Below, piece after piece: positions 1-4,968 of a stretch of 11,022 nucleotides of DNA. Positions within the stretch are counted from its first letter, which is position 1, and every line of letters starts with the position of its first letter. Below the pieces are notes generated by a model, which worked only from the letters and a program-made list of their open reading frames with translations, searched no databases and was not told the origin of the DNA. The stretch covers positions 1-11,022 of the forward strand of contig JAISDM010000189.1 of the NCBI GenBank assembly GCA_031264885.1, written 5' to 3'. The DNA is from Peptococcaceae bacterium. Its GTDB lineage: Bacteria; Bacillota; Peptococcia; DRI-13; UBA5745. Both the position numbers and the translations under genes were made by a program.

Positions 1-77
1 TTTTAGCACTAATCTTTGCGCAAAAGTATGCTAAATAACAGAGTCTGCGCGAGGACCTGTGTTTTTTAGCATACTTT
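1..77. repeat. Interlocking inverted repeats at window start
   Basis: A 13-base arm at 23-35 (AAAGTATGCTAAA) has a perfect inverted partner at 65-77, separated by 29 bases. The left arm can also pair locally with the very first bases: TTTAGCA at 2-8 against TGCTAAA at 29-35, around a TTTGCGCAAA palindrome. The two pairings exclude each other, so the sequence could form alternative hairpins. No gene is seen here. It may be the tail or terminator of a gene lying before the window, but neither hairpin has a clean T-tract. Confidence 0.5.
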
Positions 78-168
78 GCCGCAACGATTTGCGCGTTTCC
101 CCCAATTGCGGCCGAATGAATACACGGAATCGGCCGAATCACGCGCGCCCCATTGCGTTGGAATTTTG

Positions 169-311
169 GATTCCGGGTCAAGCCCGGAATGACGGAAATA
201 TGGCGCCGGAATAACGGGATGGGTGCGTTTTCGGACGGTCCCGGGCGGCAGAATGCCGCCCCTACGGTACCGGGAATGACGCGCCTGTAGGGGCGGCATC
301 CTGCCGCCCGT
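169..311. repeat. Composite palindromic repeat, copy 1
   Basis: It starts with a small palindrome (ATTCCGGG at 170-177 against CCCGGAAT at 183-190), followed by a linker of about 50 bases. Then come two inverted 23-base arms, at 243-265 and 287-309, separated by 21 bases. Each arm is itself a hairpin (GGGCGGCA, three-base loop, TGCCGCCC) ending in CTAC or beginning with GTAG. Almost the whole unit recurs at 463-607. The design resembles REP/BIME-type intergenic repeats. No transposase is nearby. Confidence 0.85.
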
Positions 312-327
312 CCCTGACAGACGCGAA

Positions 328-356
328 TTTCCACACGACGAATCGCGGTTTATAAT
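328..356 (+). promoter_or_regulatory. Possible promoter before the second repeat copy
   Basis: A perfect TATAAT lies at 351-356 in a locally AT-rich patch. A weak -35 (TTTCCA, four of six consensus bases) lies 17 bases upstream at 328-333. No open reading frame follows on this strand before 650, so if the promoter is active the product would be non-coding. This is a motif match only. Confidence 0.3.
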
Positions 357-412
357 ATTTTCGACCCGTAAAATCGGACATCTCCGTTCCGCGTCATTCC
401 GGGTCGCGTCTT

Positions 413-487
413 GTCATTCTGGGCTTGTCCCAGAATCTAGGTTCCCTGGTTTATCATTTTTAGATTCCGGGACAAGCCCGGAATGAC
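413..487. repeat. Inverted pair of the GATTC-type palindrome
   Basis: Bases 413-440 are the near-exact reverse complement of 461-487. The two differ mainly at a T/C and an A/G position, and about 20 bases separate them. Transcribed, this gives a stem of roughly 27 bp. The right arm also begins composite repeat copy 2, so this looks like two repeat heads joined in opposite orientation. A single related arm occurs alone at 3041-3067. Confidence 0.8.
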
Positions 488-607
488 GGAAATATGGCGC
501 CGGAATAACGGGATGGGTGCGTTTTCGGACGGTCCCGGGCGGCAGGATGCCGCCCCTACGGTTACCGGGAACGATGCGTCTGTAGGGGCGGCATTCTGCC
601 GCCTGTC
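463..607. repeat. Composite palindromic repeat, copy 2
   Basis: This is a near-identical duplicate of 169-311, including the non-palindromic linker (GGCGCCGGAATAACGGGATG and flanks). The nested arms are at 537-559 and 582-604. The loop base triplets differ (GGA and TTC here) while the stems stay paired, and the last right-arm base is T instead of C. Conserved stems with changing loops and spacers suggest the folded form matters, or that the copies spread recently. Confidence 0.85.
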
Positions 608-626
608 TTAATGGATGCAAACACCC

Positions 627-650
627 AAACTGCGAATTGCGGTTTTTTTT
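627..650 (+). terminator. Intrinsic terminator in the 5' intergenic region
   Basis: AAACTGC at 627-633 pairs with GCGGTTT at 639-645 (seven pairs, one of them T-G) around a five-base loop. Further Ts continue to 650, giving an eight-T run in total. It lies about 80 bases before the nitroreductase start. It could end either an upstream transcript or a short non-coding one starting near 363. Confidence 0.5.
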
Positions 651-728
651 CCTCCTTGGCTGGTAATTTGGTGAAATTTGTAGTACAATAAAATAAAAAT
701 AGTCAATCAATTTTTGGAGGTGCATGAA

Positions 729-1235
729 ATGAACGTAATGGAGGCAATCAAAACCCGGCGGAGTATTCGCAAATATGACGCGCGCCCGATTGAGGGGGAG
801 AAGCTGGACGCTGTGATGGAGGCGGCCAGGCTGGCGCCATCGGCGGGTAATCAGCAGCAGTGGAAGTTTGTTCTCGTCCGCGACGCGCAGAAGGTTCAGG
901 CGTTCACGGAGGCGGCCAACGGGCAGAAGTTTGTGGGCGAAGCCCCGGCGGTCATTGTGGTCTGCGCCACGGGCAGCCGCGTCATGGCCTGCGGCCAGCC
1001 CACAAGCACCGTGGATCTGTCGATCGCGATGACGCACATTCTTCTGGCGGCCCACGAGCTGGGATTGGGAACCTGCTGGCTGGGTAATTTTTCCGCGGAG
1101 AAGGTCAAGGCGCTGCTGGGAATCCCGGAGGATGTCGCGGTAGTGGCTGTGACGCCCATCGGCTATCCCGCCGAAACGCCGGAAGCGCGTCCGCGCAAAG
1201 CGGCGGAGGAAGTCATCAGTTACGATAAATATTGA
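729..1235 (+). CDS. Nitroreductase family protein
   Basis: This is a 168-residue flavin-dependent oxidoreductase of the nitroreductase fold, probably cytoplasmic, FMN-binding and NAD(P)H-using. The physiological substrate cannot be read from the sequence. Near the N-terminus is the family FMN-phosphate motif RRSIRKYD. It is followed by LAPSAGNQQQWKF (flavin-contacting loop) and, in the C-terminal half, GLGTCWLGNF. The length is typical of the small single-domain members. The ATG at 729 is chosen because GGAGGTG at 716-722 sits six bases upstream; the in-frame TTG at 714 lies before that site. No convincing -35/-10 pair is seen, although TACAAT (684-689) and TAAAAT (689-694) lie in the AT-rich leader. 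The gene stands alone, with a strong terminator just after it and repeats on both sides. The family call is firm; any named activity would be a guess. Confidence 0.9.
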   Translation: MNVMEAIKTRRSIRKYDARPIEGEKLDAVMEAARLAPSAGNQQQWKFVLVRDAQKVQAFTEAANGQKFVGEAPAVIVVCATGSRVMACGQPTSTVDLSIAMTHILLAAHELGLGTCWLGNFSAEKVKALLGIPEDVAVVAVTPIGYPAETPEARPRKAAEEVISYDKY

Positions 1236-1260
1236 CCGCGGGCATACATACCATATGTTT

Positions 1261-1318
1261 CAGACGTTCCCGCAAAAAGGCGCTCCTGTCCGGGAGCGCC
1301 TTTTTGCGGGAACGTCTG
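1261..1318. terminator. 26-bp perfect-stem bidirectional terminator
   Basis: Bases 1261-1286 and 1293-1318 are perfect reverse complements around a six-base loop. The core is a classic bidirectional terminator: A5, GGCGCTCC, loop, GGAGCGCC, T5. Here the A and T tracts are themselves enclosed by a further GC-containing outer stem (GACGTTCCCGC and partner). It follows the nitroreductase stop by about 25 bases and probably ends that transcript. Confidence 0.85.
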
Positions 1319-1342
1319 TCATTCAAGCCACGCGTCCTCGGT

Positions 1343-1545
1343 CGGGAAATTCAATGGAATTTAGATTCGGGGACGTTCCCGGGCGGCAGAATGCCGCCCC
1401 TACGGTACCCATATGTAGGGGCGGGCATTCTGCCGCCCGTCCTTGGGGGCCGCGGCGTCTTTTATTCCCCTCTTGTATTCCCCTCTTTGGAGGGGTGCCC
1501 GGAGGGCGGGGTGGTACTTCGAAGCGCCACCCCTCCCAGGAGGGG
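1343..1545. repeat. Composite palindromic repeat, copy 3
   Basis: It starts with an AT-richer lead (GGGAAATTCAATGGAATTTA). The nested inverted arms are at 1381-1403 and 1415-1438 (the right arm has one extra G), joined by an 11-base spacer. A second module follows: CCCCTCTTTGGAGGGG and a larger inverted repeat made of GGGCGGGGTGG with its partner CCACCCCTCCC, up to about 1545. The first about 150 bases recur at 3767-3905. Short frames across this segment are repeat translation and are not called as genes. Confidence 0.8.
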
Positions 1546-1595
1546 AATTTTTTCACACGACTGTGCCATGCCGCTTTACCGCGTGAAATTGGAAA

Positions 1596-1624
1596 TTGAT
1601 TTTCCCCGTTGCTTGTGATATACT
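1596..1624 (+). promoter_or_regulatory. Promoter of the HEPN/MNT pair (extended -10)
   Basis: TTGATT at 1596-1601 is followed after exactly 17 bases by TATACT at 1619-1624. A TG pair one base upstream of the -10 (1616-1617) makes it an extended -10. The expected transcription start is close to 1631. That argues against translation from the ATG at 1630 and supports the GTG at 1666. Confidence 0.65.
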
Positions 1625-1665
1625 ATTAAATGAAATTTTGTGTCCACGGAAAGGCGGTGGCGGCG

Positions 1666-2058
1666 GTGAACGAACGCGCGGAATATTGGCTTGAATTAGC
1701 CGATTATGACCTTGAAACGTCAAGGGTTATGTTGAACGGTGGGCGGTATCTGTATGTTGGCTTTATGTGCCATCAGACGATTGAAAAGGCTCTCAAAGCG
1801 GTGATTGCCCACGACTGCATCGAGGGTGAAATCCCGCCGAAAATACATCATCTGTTAAAGCTGGCTGACCGTGCGGGGCTTTTTCAGAAAATGTCCGCCG
1901 AGCAACAGGCGTTTATTAAGGAACTGAATCCTATGAACACTGAGGCGCGGTATCCCGAATACAAAGAGGCAATCGCGGCGGGACTGACCGCCGAAATATG
2001 CAGGAAACTTCTCGCAGGAACGGAGGACCTCTTATGTTGGATAAAGGAACAGTTATGA
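1666..2058 (+). CDS. HEPN domain protein (partner of MNT nucleotidyltransferase)
   Basis: This is an all-helical HEPN-domain protein of 130 residues from the chosen start. Family features visible are the N-terminal ERAEYWLELADYDLETSRVML helix, CHQTIEKALKAVI (the conserved QxxEKALKA-type helix) around residues 35-47, and the C-terminal EARYPEY motif. Proteins of this shape are encoded next to small MNT nucleotidyltransferases. Some pairs are toxin-antitoxin systems in which the HEPN RNase is AMPylated by MNT; others (the HI0074 type) are regarded as substrate-binding partners. The RNase motif R-x(4-6)-H is not found, so an active RNase is doubtful. The GTG at 1666 is preferred over the ATG at 1630 because of the promoter position and the purine-rich GGCGGTGG just upstream. 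The 3' end overlaps the next gene, indicating translational coupling. Composition is less GC-rich than the his genes. Confidence 0.8.
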   Translation: MNERAEYWLELADYDLETSRVMLNGGRYLYVGFMCHQTIEKALKAVIAHDCIEGEIPPKIHHLLKLADRAGLFQKMSAEQQAFIKELNPMNTEARYPEYKEAIAAGLTAEICRKLLAGTEDLLCWIKEQL

Positions 2059-2345
2059 ACACGGTCGAGCGTTACGCGGATGCGGTGAAAAGAGAGTTTT
2101 CGCCGTTTGCCGTGATTCTGTTTGGCTCATACGCAAAGGGCGGCGCGAATGACGAGAGTGATATTGATGTGGGCGTTGTCTTTAAGGGTTTCAACGGCGA
2201 TTGGATGAAAACCTCCTCCCGCTTGTGGAGTTTGGCATATGACATCAGTTGGGATATTGAACCGCACTTGCTTGATACTACGCAAGACAAGAGCGGCTTT
2301 GTTCAGCACGTTTTCAAAACCGGGCAGGTAATCTATCAGGCGTAA
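2034..2345 (+). CDS. MNT-type minimal nucleotidyltransferase
   Basis: This is a 103-residue single-domain nucleotidyltransferase of the polymerase beta fold. The signature GSYAKGGANDESDIDVGVV lies at residues 31-49. It includes the GS helix and the two metal-binding aspartates of SDIDV (D43, D45); a third acidic ligand is probably D74 or E76 in WDIEPH. In the MNT/HEPN family the enzyme transfers nucleotides, in characterised cases AMP, to the HEPN partner. The ATG at 2034 is preferred because GGAGG at 2022-2026 lies seven bases upstream. It overlaps the HEPN stop by 25 bases. An alternative ATG at 2055 would make an ATGA overlap with that stop. Catalytic residues look intact. Antitoxin or accessory function is inferred from family and context only. 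Confidence 0.88.
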   Translation: MLDKGTVMNTVERYADAVKREFSPFAVILFGSYAKGGANDESDIDVGVVFKGFNGDWMKTSSRLWSLAYDISWDIEPHLLDTTQDKSGFVQHVFKTGQVIYQA

Positions 2346-2376
2346 GGACTTGTGCAACTTATTGTTGTACAAGTCC
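2346..2376. other. Hairpin directly after the MNT stop
   Basis: GGACTTGTGCAAC at 2346-2358 pairs with GTTGTACAAGTCC at 2364-2376 around a TTATT loop, with one G-T pair. It begins immediately after the stop codon. No T-tract follows, so it is a weak candidate for an intrinsic terminator. It may instead stabilise the transcript end. Confidence 0.5.
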
Positions 2377-2432
2377 TAAGGGCAATATCATACTGGACGT
2401 TTGCGATTATATAAAATAAGGAAGTTTTGAAA

Positions 2433-2795
2433 ATGTTAAAGAAAATGCCAACCCATTGTGGTGATGAAACGTGTTCGTCTTGTGTTGTGGCCGGAAATTT
2501 TATCTTTTTGGCACACCATGCAGGCGGTTTTGAAAAACAAGATATTAAACATCAAATGAGAGCGGCTTTTGAAAGGGCAAAAAATACGTTGACGTCAGTA
2601 GGCGCAACATTAAATGACATGGTGCAAATAAATCTTTACTTAAAAAATCTTGATGACTTTGACGGAGCGAGAGAAGTATTTTATGAATATTTCGATAAGG
2701 GGAATTTCCCTGCAAGAATGACTTCAAAAACCGAATTTCTTGATGACGATTGTCTGTGCATGATTGACGGAGTAGTGTATAAGCCTAACTGTTAA
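2433..2795 (+). CDS. RidA/YjgF family protein
   Basis: This is a 120-residue protein of the RidA (YjgF/YER057c/UK114) fold. Members form trimers in the cytosol, and the best-known ones hydrolyse reactive enamine/imine intermediates to keto acids. Family features are CVVAGNFIFLA near the N-terminus, the middle helix ending in VGATLNDMVQINLYL, and FPAR with the substrate-binding arginine at R95. The usual segment after that arginine is replaced by MTSKTEFLDDDCLC, and the N-terminal part is cysteine-rich (C9, C14, C17), so it belongs to a divergent subgroup and the substrate is unknown. The ATG at 2433 is chosen because TAAGGAAG at 2417-2424 lies eight bases upstream. The gene is visibly AT-richer than every neighbour, which suggests a separate origin. 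It stands between repeats with no partner gene. Confidence 0.85.
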   Translation: MLKKMPTHCGDETCSSCVVAGNFIFLAHHAGGFEKQDIKHQMRAAFERAKNTLTSVGATLNDMVQINLYLKNLDDFDGAREVFYEYFDKGNFPARMTSKTEFLDDDCLCMIDGVVYKPNC

Positions 2796-2918
2796 AAGAT
2801 GATAAGATAGTGAGAGCGGGAAGTTTTGAGTTTCCCCCCTCATCAATAACCATTACCGCATATCACCCTTATCCCGGTTACTCCGCTGTGGTTGCGGACG
2901 ATTCAGTTCGCGGAGCAT

Positions 2919-2942
2919 CATCCAAACATCCAAACATCCAAA
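2919..2942. repeat. Three tandem copies of CATCCAAA
   Basis: The octamer CATCCAAA occurs three times head to tail with no mismatch. It is short and in non-coding sequence. It could vary in copy number by slippage. Confidence 0.75.
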
Positions 2943-3040
2943 CTCTATAACGGAAAGTTGTGTATACATTTTAAAGCGAGATAATCCTTGCTGTGCCTAG
3001 GTTTGGAGAACCTTGTTCTTAAAAAGTCTGAAACTCACGC

Positions 3041-3117
3041 TAGATTCTGGGACAAGCCCAGAATGACAAGATTATGATGGCTTTCGGACGGTCCGGGCGG
3101 CAGAATGCCGCCCCTAC
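3041..3117. repeat. Incomplete composite repeat, copy 5
   Basis: A GATTC-type palindrome at 3041-3067 (related to the arms at 413-440 and 461-487) and one hairpin arm at 3095-3117 are present. The inverted second arm is missing, and the linker is shorter than in copies 1 and 2. A separate piece at 3151-3169 matches 1329-1347 in 18 of 19 bases, so parts of the copy 3 lead also occur here. It looks like a decayed or truncated copy. Confidence 0.75.
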
Positions 3118-3128
3118 ATGCGCGTCGT

Positions 3129-3710
3129 TCAGGCGGTTCCTTCAAAAAAACACGCGTCCTCGGCCGGGATGTTAAACTGAATCAGCCCTTGCTTCTTCTT
3201 TCCGGTGATATGGAAGATTACAACGGCATGCTTGCCTTCACGCACACATTTGAGGTTTTCTATTTTAGCGTTTACTGTGAACCAATCGTCACAATAATAA
3301 GGTTCGTCGTTAACATAATATAGCAGCCGGGCGGACGGTCGCAGCACGGGTATGAAAAATATAATGCCGAGTGAAGAACCGGGGGTTCTTCCGCCGCTGA
3401 GGGAAGCCGCGAATAAGGCCAGCGCCGCGACTAAGGTAATGACGATATACACGCGTTCTATTGTCTTCATGGGGAGATAATATCCTTCGTCGTATCCTCC
3501 GTGTCCTTTGGCGTACCTCAGGATGTCAACGCGGCTCAGGATGCGGTTTGTCCAAATCACCGGCAGAAACGGGGGTGCTGCGGAGTTCATCGGGATGCCT
3601 TTGAGACAGCTAATCCCGAAGGCAAGTTTCCGAATCGCTGCAACCGCGCACGCCAAATACGCAAGATACAGGATCGCGAGTACCGGGTCTTCCGAAACGC
3701 GGGCGAGCAT
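3129..3710 (-). CDS. Unrecognised small membrane protein
   Basis: I do not recognise this 193-residue protein. It shows a hydrophobic segment at about residues 10-26 (VLAILYLAYLACAVAAI) and another at about 87-104 (VYIVITLVAALALFAASL). A weaker third lies near GIIFFIPVL, followed by a polar, beta-rich-looking C-terminal domain with aromatic residues (EPYYCDDWFTV). That layout is a membrane anchor plus a soluble domain, somewhat like bacterial PH-like proteins, but no motif proves it. The ATG at 3708-3710 is preferred because AGAGGAG lies nine bases upstream of it; the ATG three codons earlier touches that site. About the last dozen residues are encoded by sequence shared with the repeat at 1329-1347, so the original 3' end may have been replaced. 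It is the only minus-strand gene called. No promoter was identified with confidence. Confidence 0.55.
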   Translation of the reverse strand: MLARVSEDPVLAILYLAYLACAVAAIRKLAFGISCLKGIPMNSAAPPFLPVIWTNRILSRVDILRYAKGHGGYDEGYYLPMKTIERVYIVITLVAALALFAASLSGGRTPGSSLGIIFFIPVLRPSARLLYYVNDEPYYCDDWFTVNAKIENLKCVREGKHAVVIFHITGKKKQGLIQFNIPAEDACFFEGTA

Positions 3711-3766
3711 GGGCTTCATCTCCTCTGTGATATGCTTGATGATGTATTAAGCATACCACGGCGGAG

Positions 3767-3948
3767 CGGGAAATTCAATGGAATTTAGATTCGGGGACGG
3801 GCCCGGGCGGCAGGATGCCGCCCCTACGGTACCCATATGTAGGGGCGGCATTCTGCCGCCCGTCCTTGGGGGATGCGGCGTCTTTTATTCCCCTCTTTGG
3901 AGGGGAATTTTGCCGACGACGACGAATCGCGGGCGCGGAATAACGGGC
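3767..3948. repeat. Composite palindromic repeat, copy 4
   Basis: The first about 140 bases match copy 3, including the AT-richer lead, arms at 3805-3827 and 3839-3861, the same 11-base spacer and the CCCCTCTTTGGAGGGG hairpin. The tail (CGACGAATCGCGG, then GCGGAATAACGGG) matches pieces of copy 1. The repeat ends directly at the -35 box of the operon promoter. No gene is supported within it. Confidence 0.8.
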
Positions 3949-3977
3949 GTGACAGCGCTGGTGAAATCTGCTATAAT
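3949..3977 (+). promoter_or_regulatory. Promoter of the spoU-his operon (extended -10)
   Basis: GTGACA at 3949-3954 and a perfect TATAAT at 3972-3977 are separated by 17 bases. TG at 3969-3970 makes an extended -10. The expected start is near 3984, giving a leader of about 50 bases before the ATG at 4037. No T-box, leader peptide rich in histidine codons or other attenuator is visible in that leader. As no other promoter or terminator is seen down to 11011, this may drive the whole operon. Confidence 0.7.
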
Positions 3978-4036
3978 AAGGGATGCGGCTGGGCGGCGGC
4001 GCTGTCTTGGCGGTGTGTGGATCGGACGGAGTGTAT

Positions 4037-4915
4037 ATGGATGAAATGATTGTGTCGCTCCGGAACCGGCGGGTTCTGGAGTGCCGGAAGCTGCGCCAGA
4101 AGAAGTATCGGGCGCGCAGCGGCAAATATTTGGCGGAGGGCTTGAGGCTGACGGAGGAGGCGGTTCGAAGCGGATCGGCGGAGGCTCTCTTCTTCCGCGA
4201 ATCTTTCGGTCTTATTTCGAGCGCGGGCGCAGACTCAGGCGCAGACTCAGGCGGGGACGCCGCCGCGGGCTCAGGCGCGGGCAGGGAGCGGCGGCTCCTG
4301 GAACGGGCGGAGGCCGCGGGATGCCAGCTGTGGAGGATCGACGACCGGGTGTTCGCGAGTCTGGCTCAGACTCAGTCGCCTCAGGGCGTAGTCGCTCTGA
4401 CGCGCAGGCGGTGGACGCGCCTGGAGGATCCGGATCCGGCGGCGGGGGACGCGGTCTGGCTTGTTTTGGACGGCATCCGGGATCCGGGGAATCTGGGGAC
4501 GATGATCCGGACGGCGTGGGCGGCCGGGGCGGCGGGGGTTCTGTGCCTGCCGGACACGGCGGATCCTTATGAGGGCAAATGTGTGCGGGCTTCTATGGGC
4601 GGGATTTTTCACATTCCCGTGATCACGGATGTGACCTGGGAGGCCCTCAGGGCATACTGTGTGGCCGGGGGTTTGACGCTGGCCATGGCGGACGCGGCGG
4701 CGGGCGCTCTGTATTATGATGTCGGCTGGCCCGCGAGGACGGCGCTGTGCATCGGCGGCGAGGCAGGGGGTTTTGCCGGGATTCCCCGGGAGGAGACGGC
4801 GATTCAGGTGCGGATCCCCCTTGAGCGGGGGGCCGAATCCCTGAACGCGGCGGTGGCCTGCGGTATTTTGCTCTATGAGATACGGCGGGGGCGCGGCGGC
4901 GTTCAGGCGCCGTAA
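4037..4915 (+). CDS. TrmH/SpoU family RNA 2'-O-methyltransferase
   Basis: This 292-residue SAM-dependent enzyme should methylate a ribose 2'-OH in rRNA or tRNA; the target site cannot be told. An N-terminal substrate-binding domain (SLRNRRVLECRKLRQKKYR, then GKYLAEGLRLTEEAV) is followed by the SPOUT knot domain with the three family motifs. These are LDGIRDPGNLGTMIRTA (motif 1, with its asparagine and arginine), IGGEAGGF (motif 2) and IPLERGAESLNAAVACGILLYE (motif 3). A low-complexity Ala/Gly/Ser/Asp insert of about 20 residues (nt 4220-4280) lies between the domains. The ATG at 4037 is chosen because GGAG ends five bases upstream and the promoter lies at 3949-3977; the earlier in-frame ATG at 3983 falls at the transcription start. 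It is followed after 53 bases by hisZ with no terminator between, so the two are probably co-transcribed, although the functions are unrelated. Confidence 0.9.
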   Translation: MDEMIVSLRNRRVLECRKLRQKKYRARSGKYLAEGLRLTEEAVRSGSAEALFFRESFGLISSAGADSGADSGGDAAAGSGAGRERRLLERAEAAGCQLWRIDDRVFASLAQTQSPQGVVALTRRRWTRLEDPDPAAGDAVWLVLDGIRDPGNLGTMIRTAWAAGAAGVLCLPDTADPYEGKCVRASMGGIFHIPVITDVTWEALRAYCVAGGLTLAMADAAAGALYYDVGWPARTALCIGGEAGGFAGIPREETAIQVRIPLERGAESLNAAVACGILLYEIRRGRGGVQAP

Positions 4916-4968
4916 CGGGTTCTATACTCGCGAAAGCGCGTGAGATACGGCGTGAGAGGTGAACGGTA

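Larger units (their letters stand above)
2796..3128. other. Gene-free stretch between ridA and the membrane protein
   Basis: No credible coding frame is seen on either strand. The stretch holds a possible weak hairpin just after ridA (around 2818-2842), a CTCCGC/GCGGAG outer stem at about 2881-2915, a short tandem repeat at 2919-2942 and fragments of the composite repeat at 3041-3117. Nothing else is recognisable. Confidence 0.6.

Noticed and set aside
169..604. A CRISPR array, because similar units recur
   Set aside because: Only two units occur here, spacers are themselves conserved, unit length is too great and no cas gene is present.
414..1055. A 213-codon minus-strand frame covering repeat copy 2 and the start of the nitroreductase
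   Set aside because: Half of it is translated palindromic repeat and the rest is antisense to a clear nitroreductase.
1232..1618. Plus-strand frames of 114 and 128 codons after the nitroreductase
   Set aside because: They run through the terminator hairpin and the composite repeat; their residues simply mirror the repeat (for example GGRMPPLRYPY).
3775..4125. Minus- and plus-strand frames over repeat copy 4
   Set aside because: They consist of repeat translation and cross the operon promoter; no ribosome binding site supports them.
4916..4968. A terminator or attenuator between the methyltransferase and hisZ
   Set aside because: A small CTCGCG/CGCG(T)GAG hairpin exists, but it is imperfect and has no T-tract; the gap looks like an ordinary intra-operon spacer.
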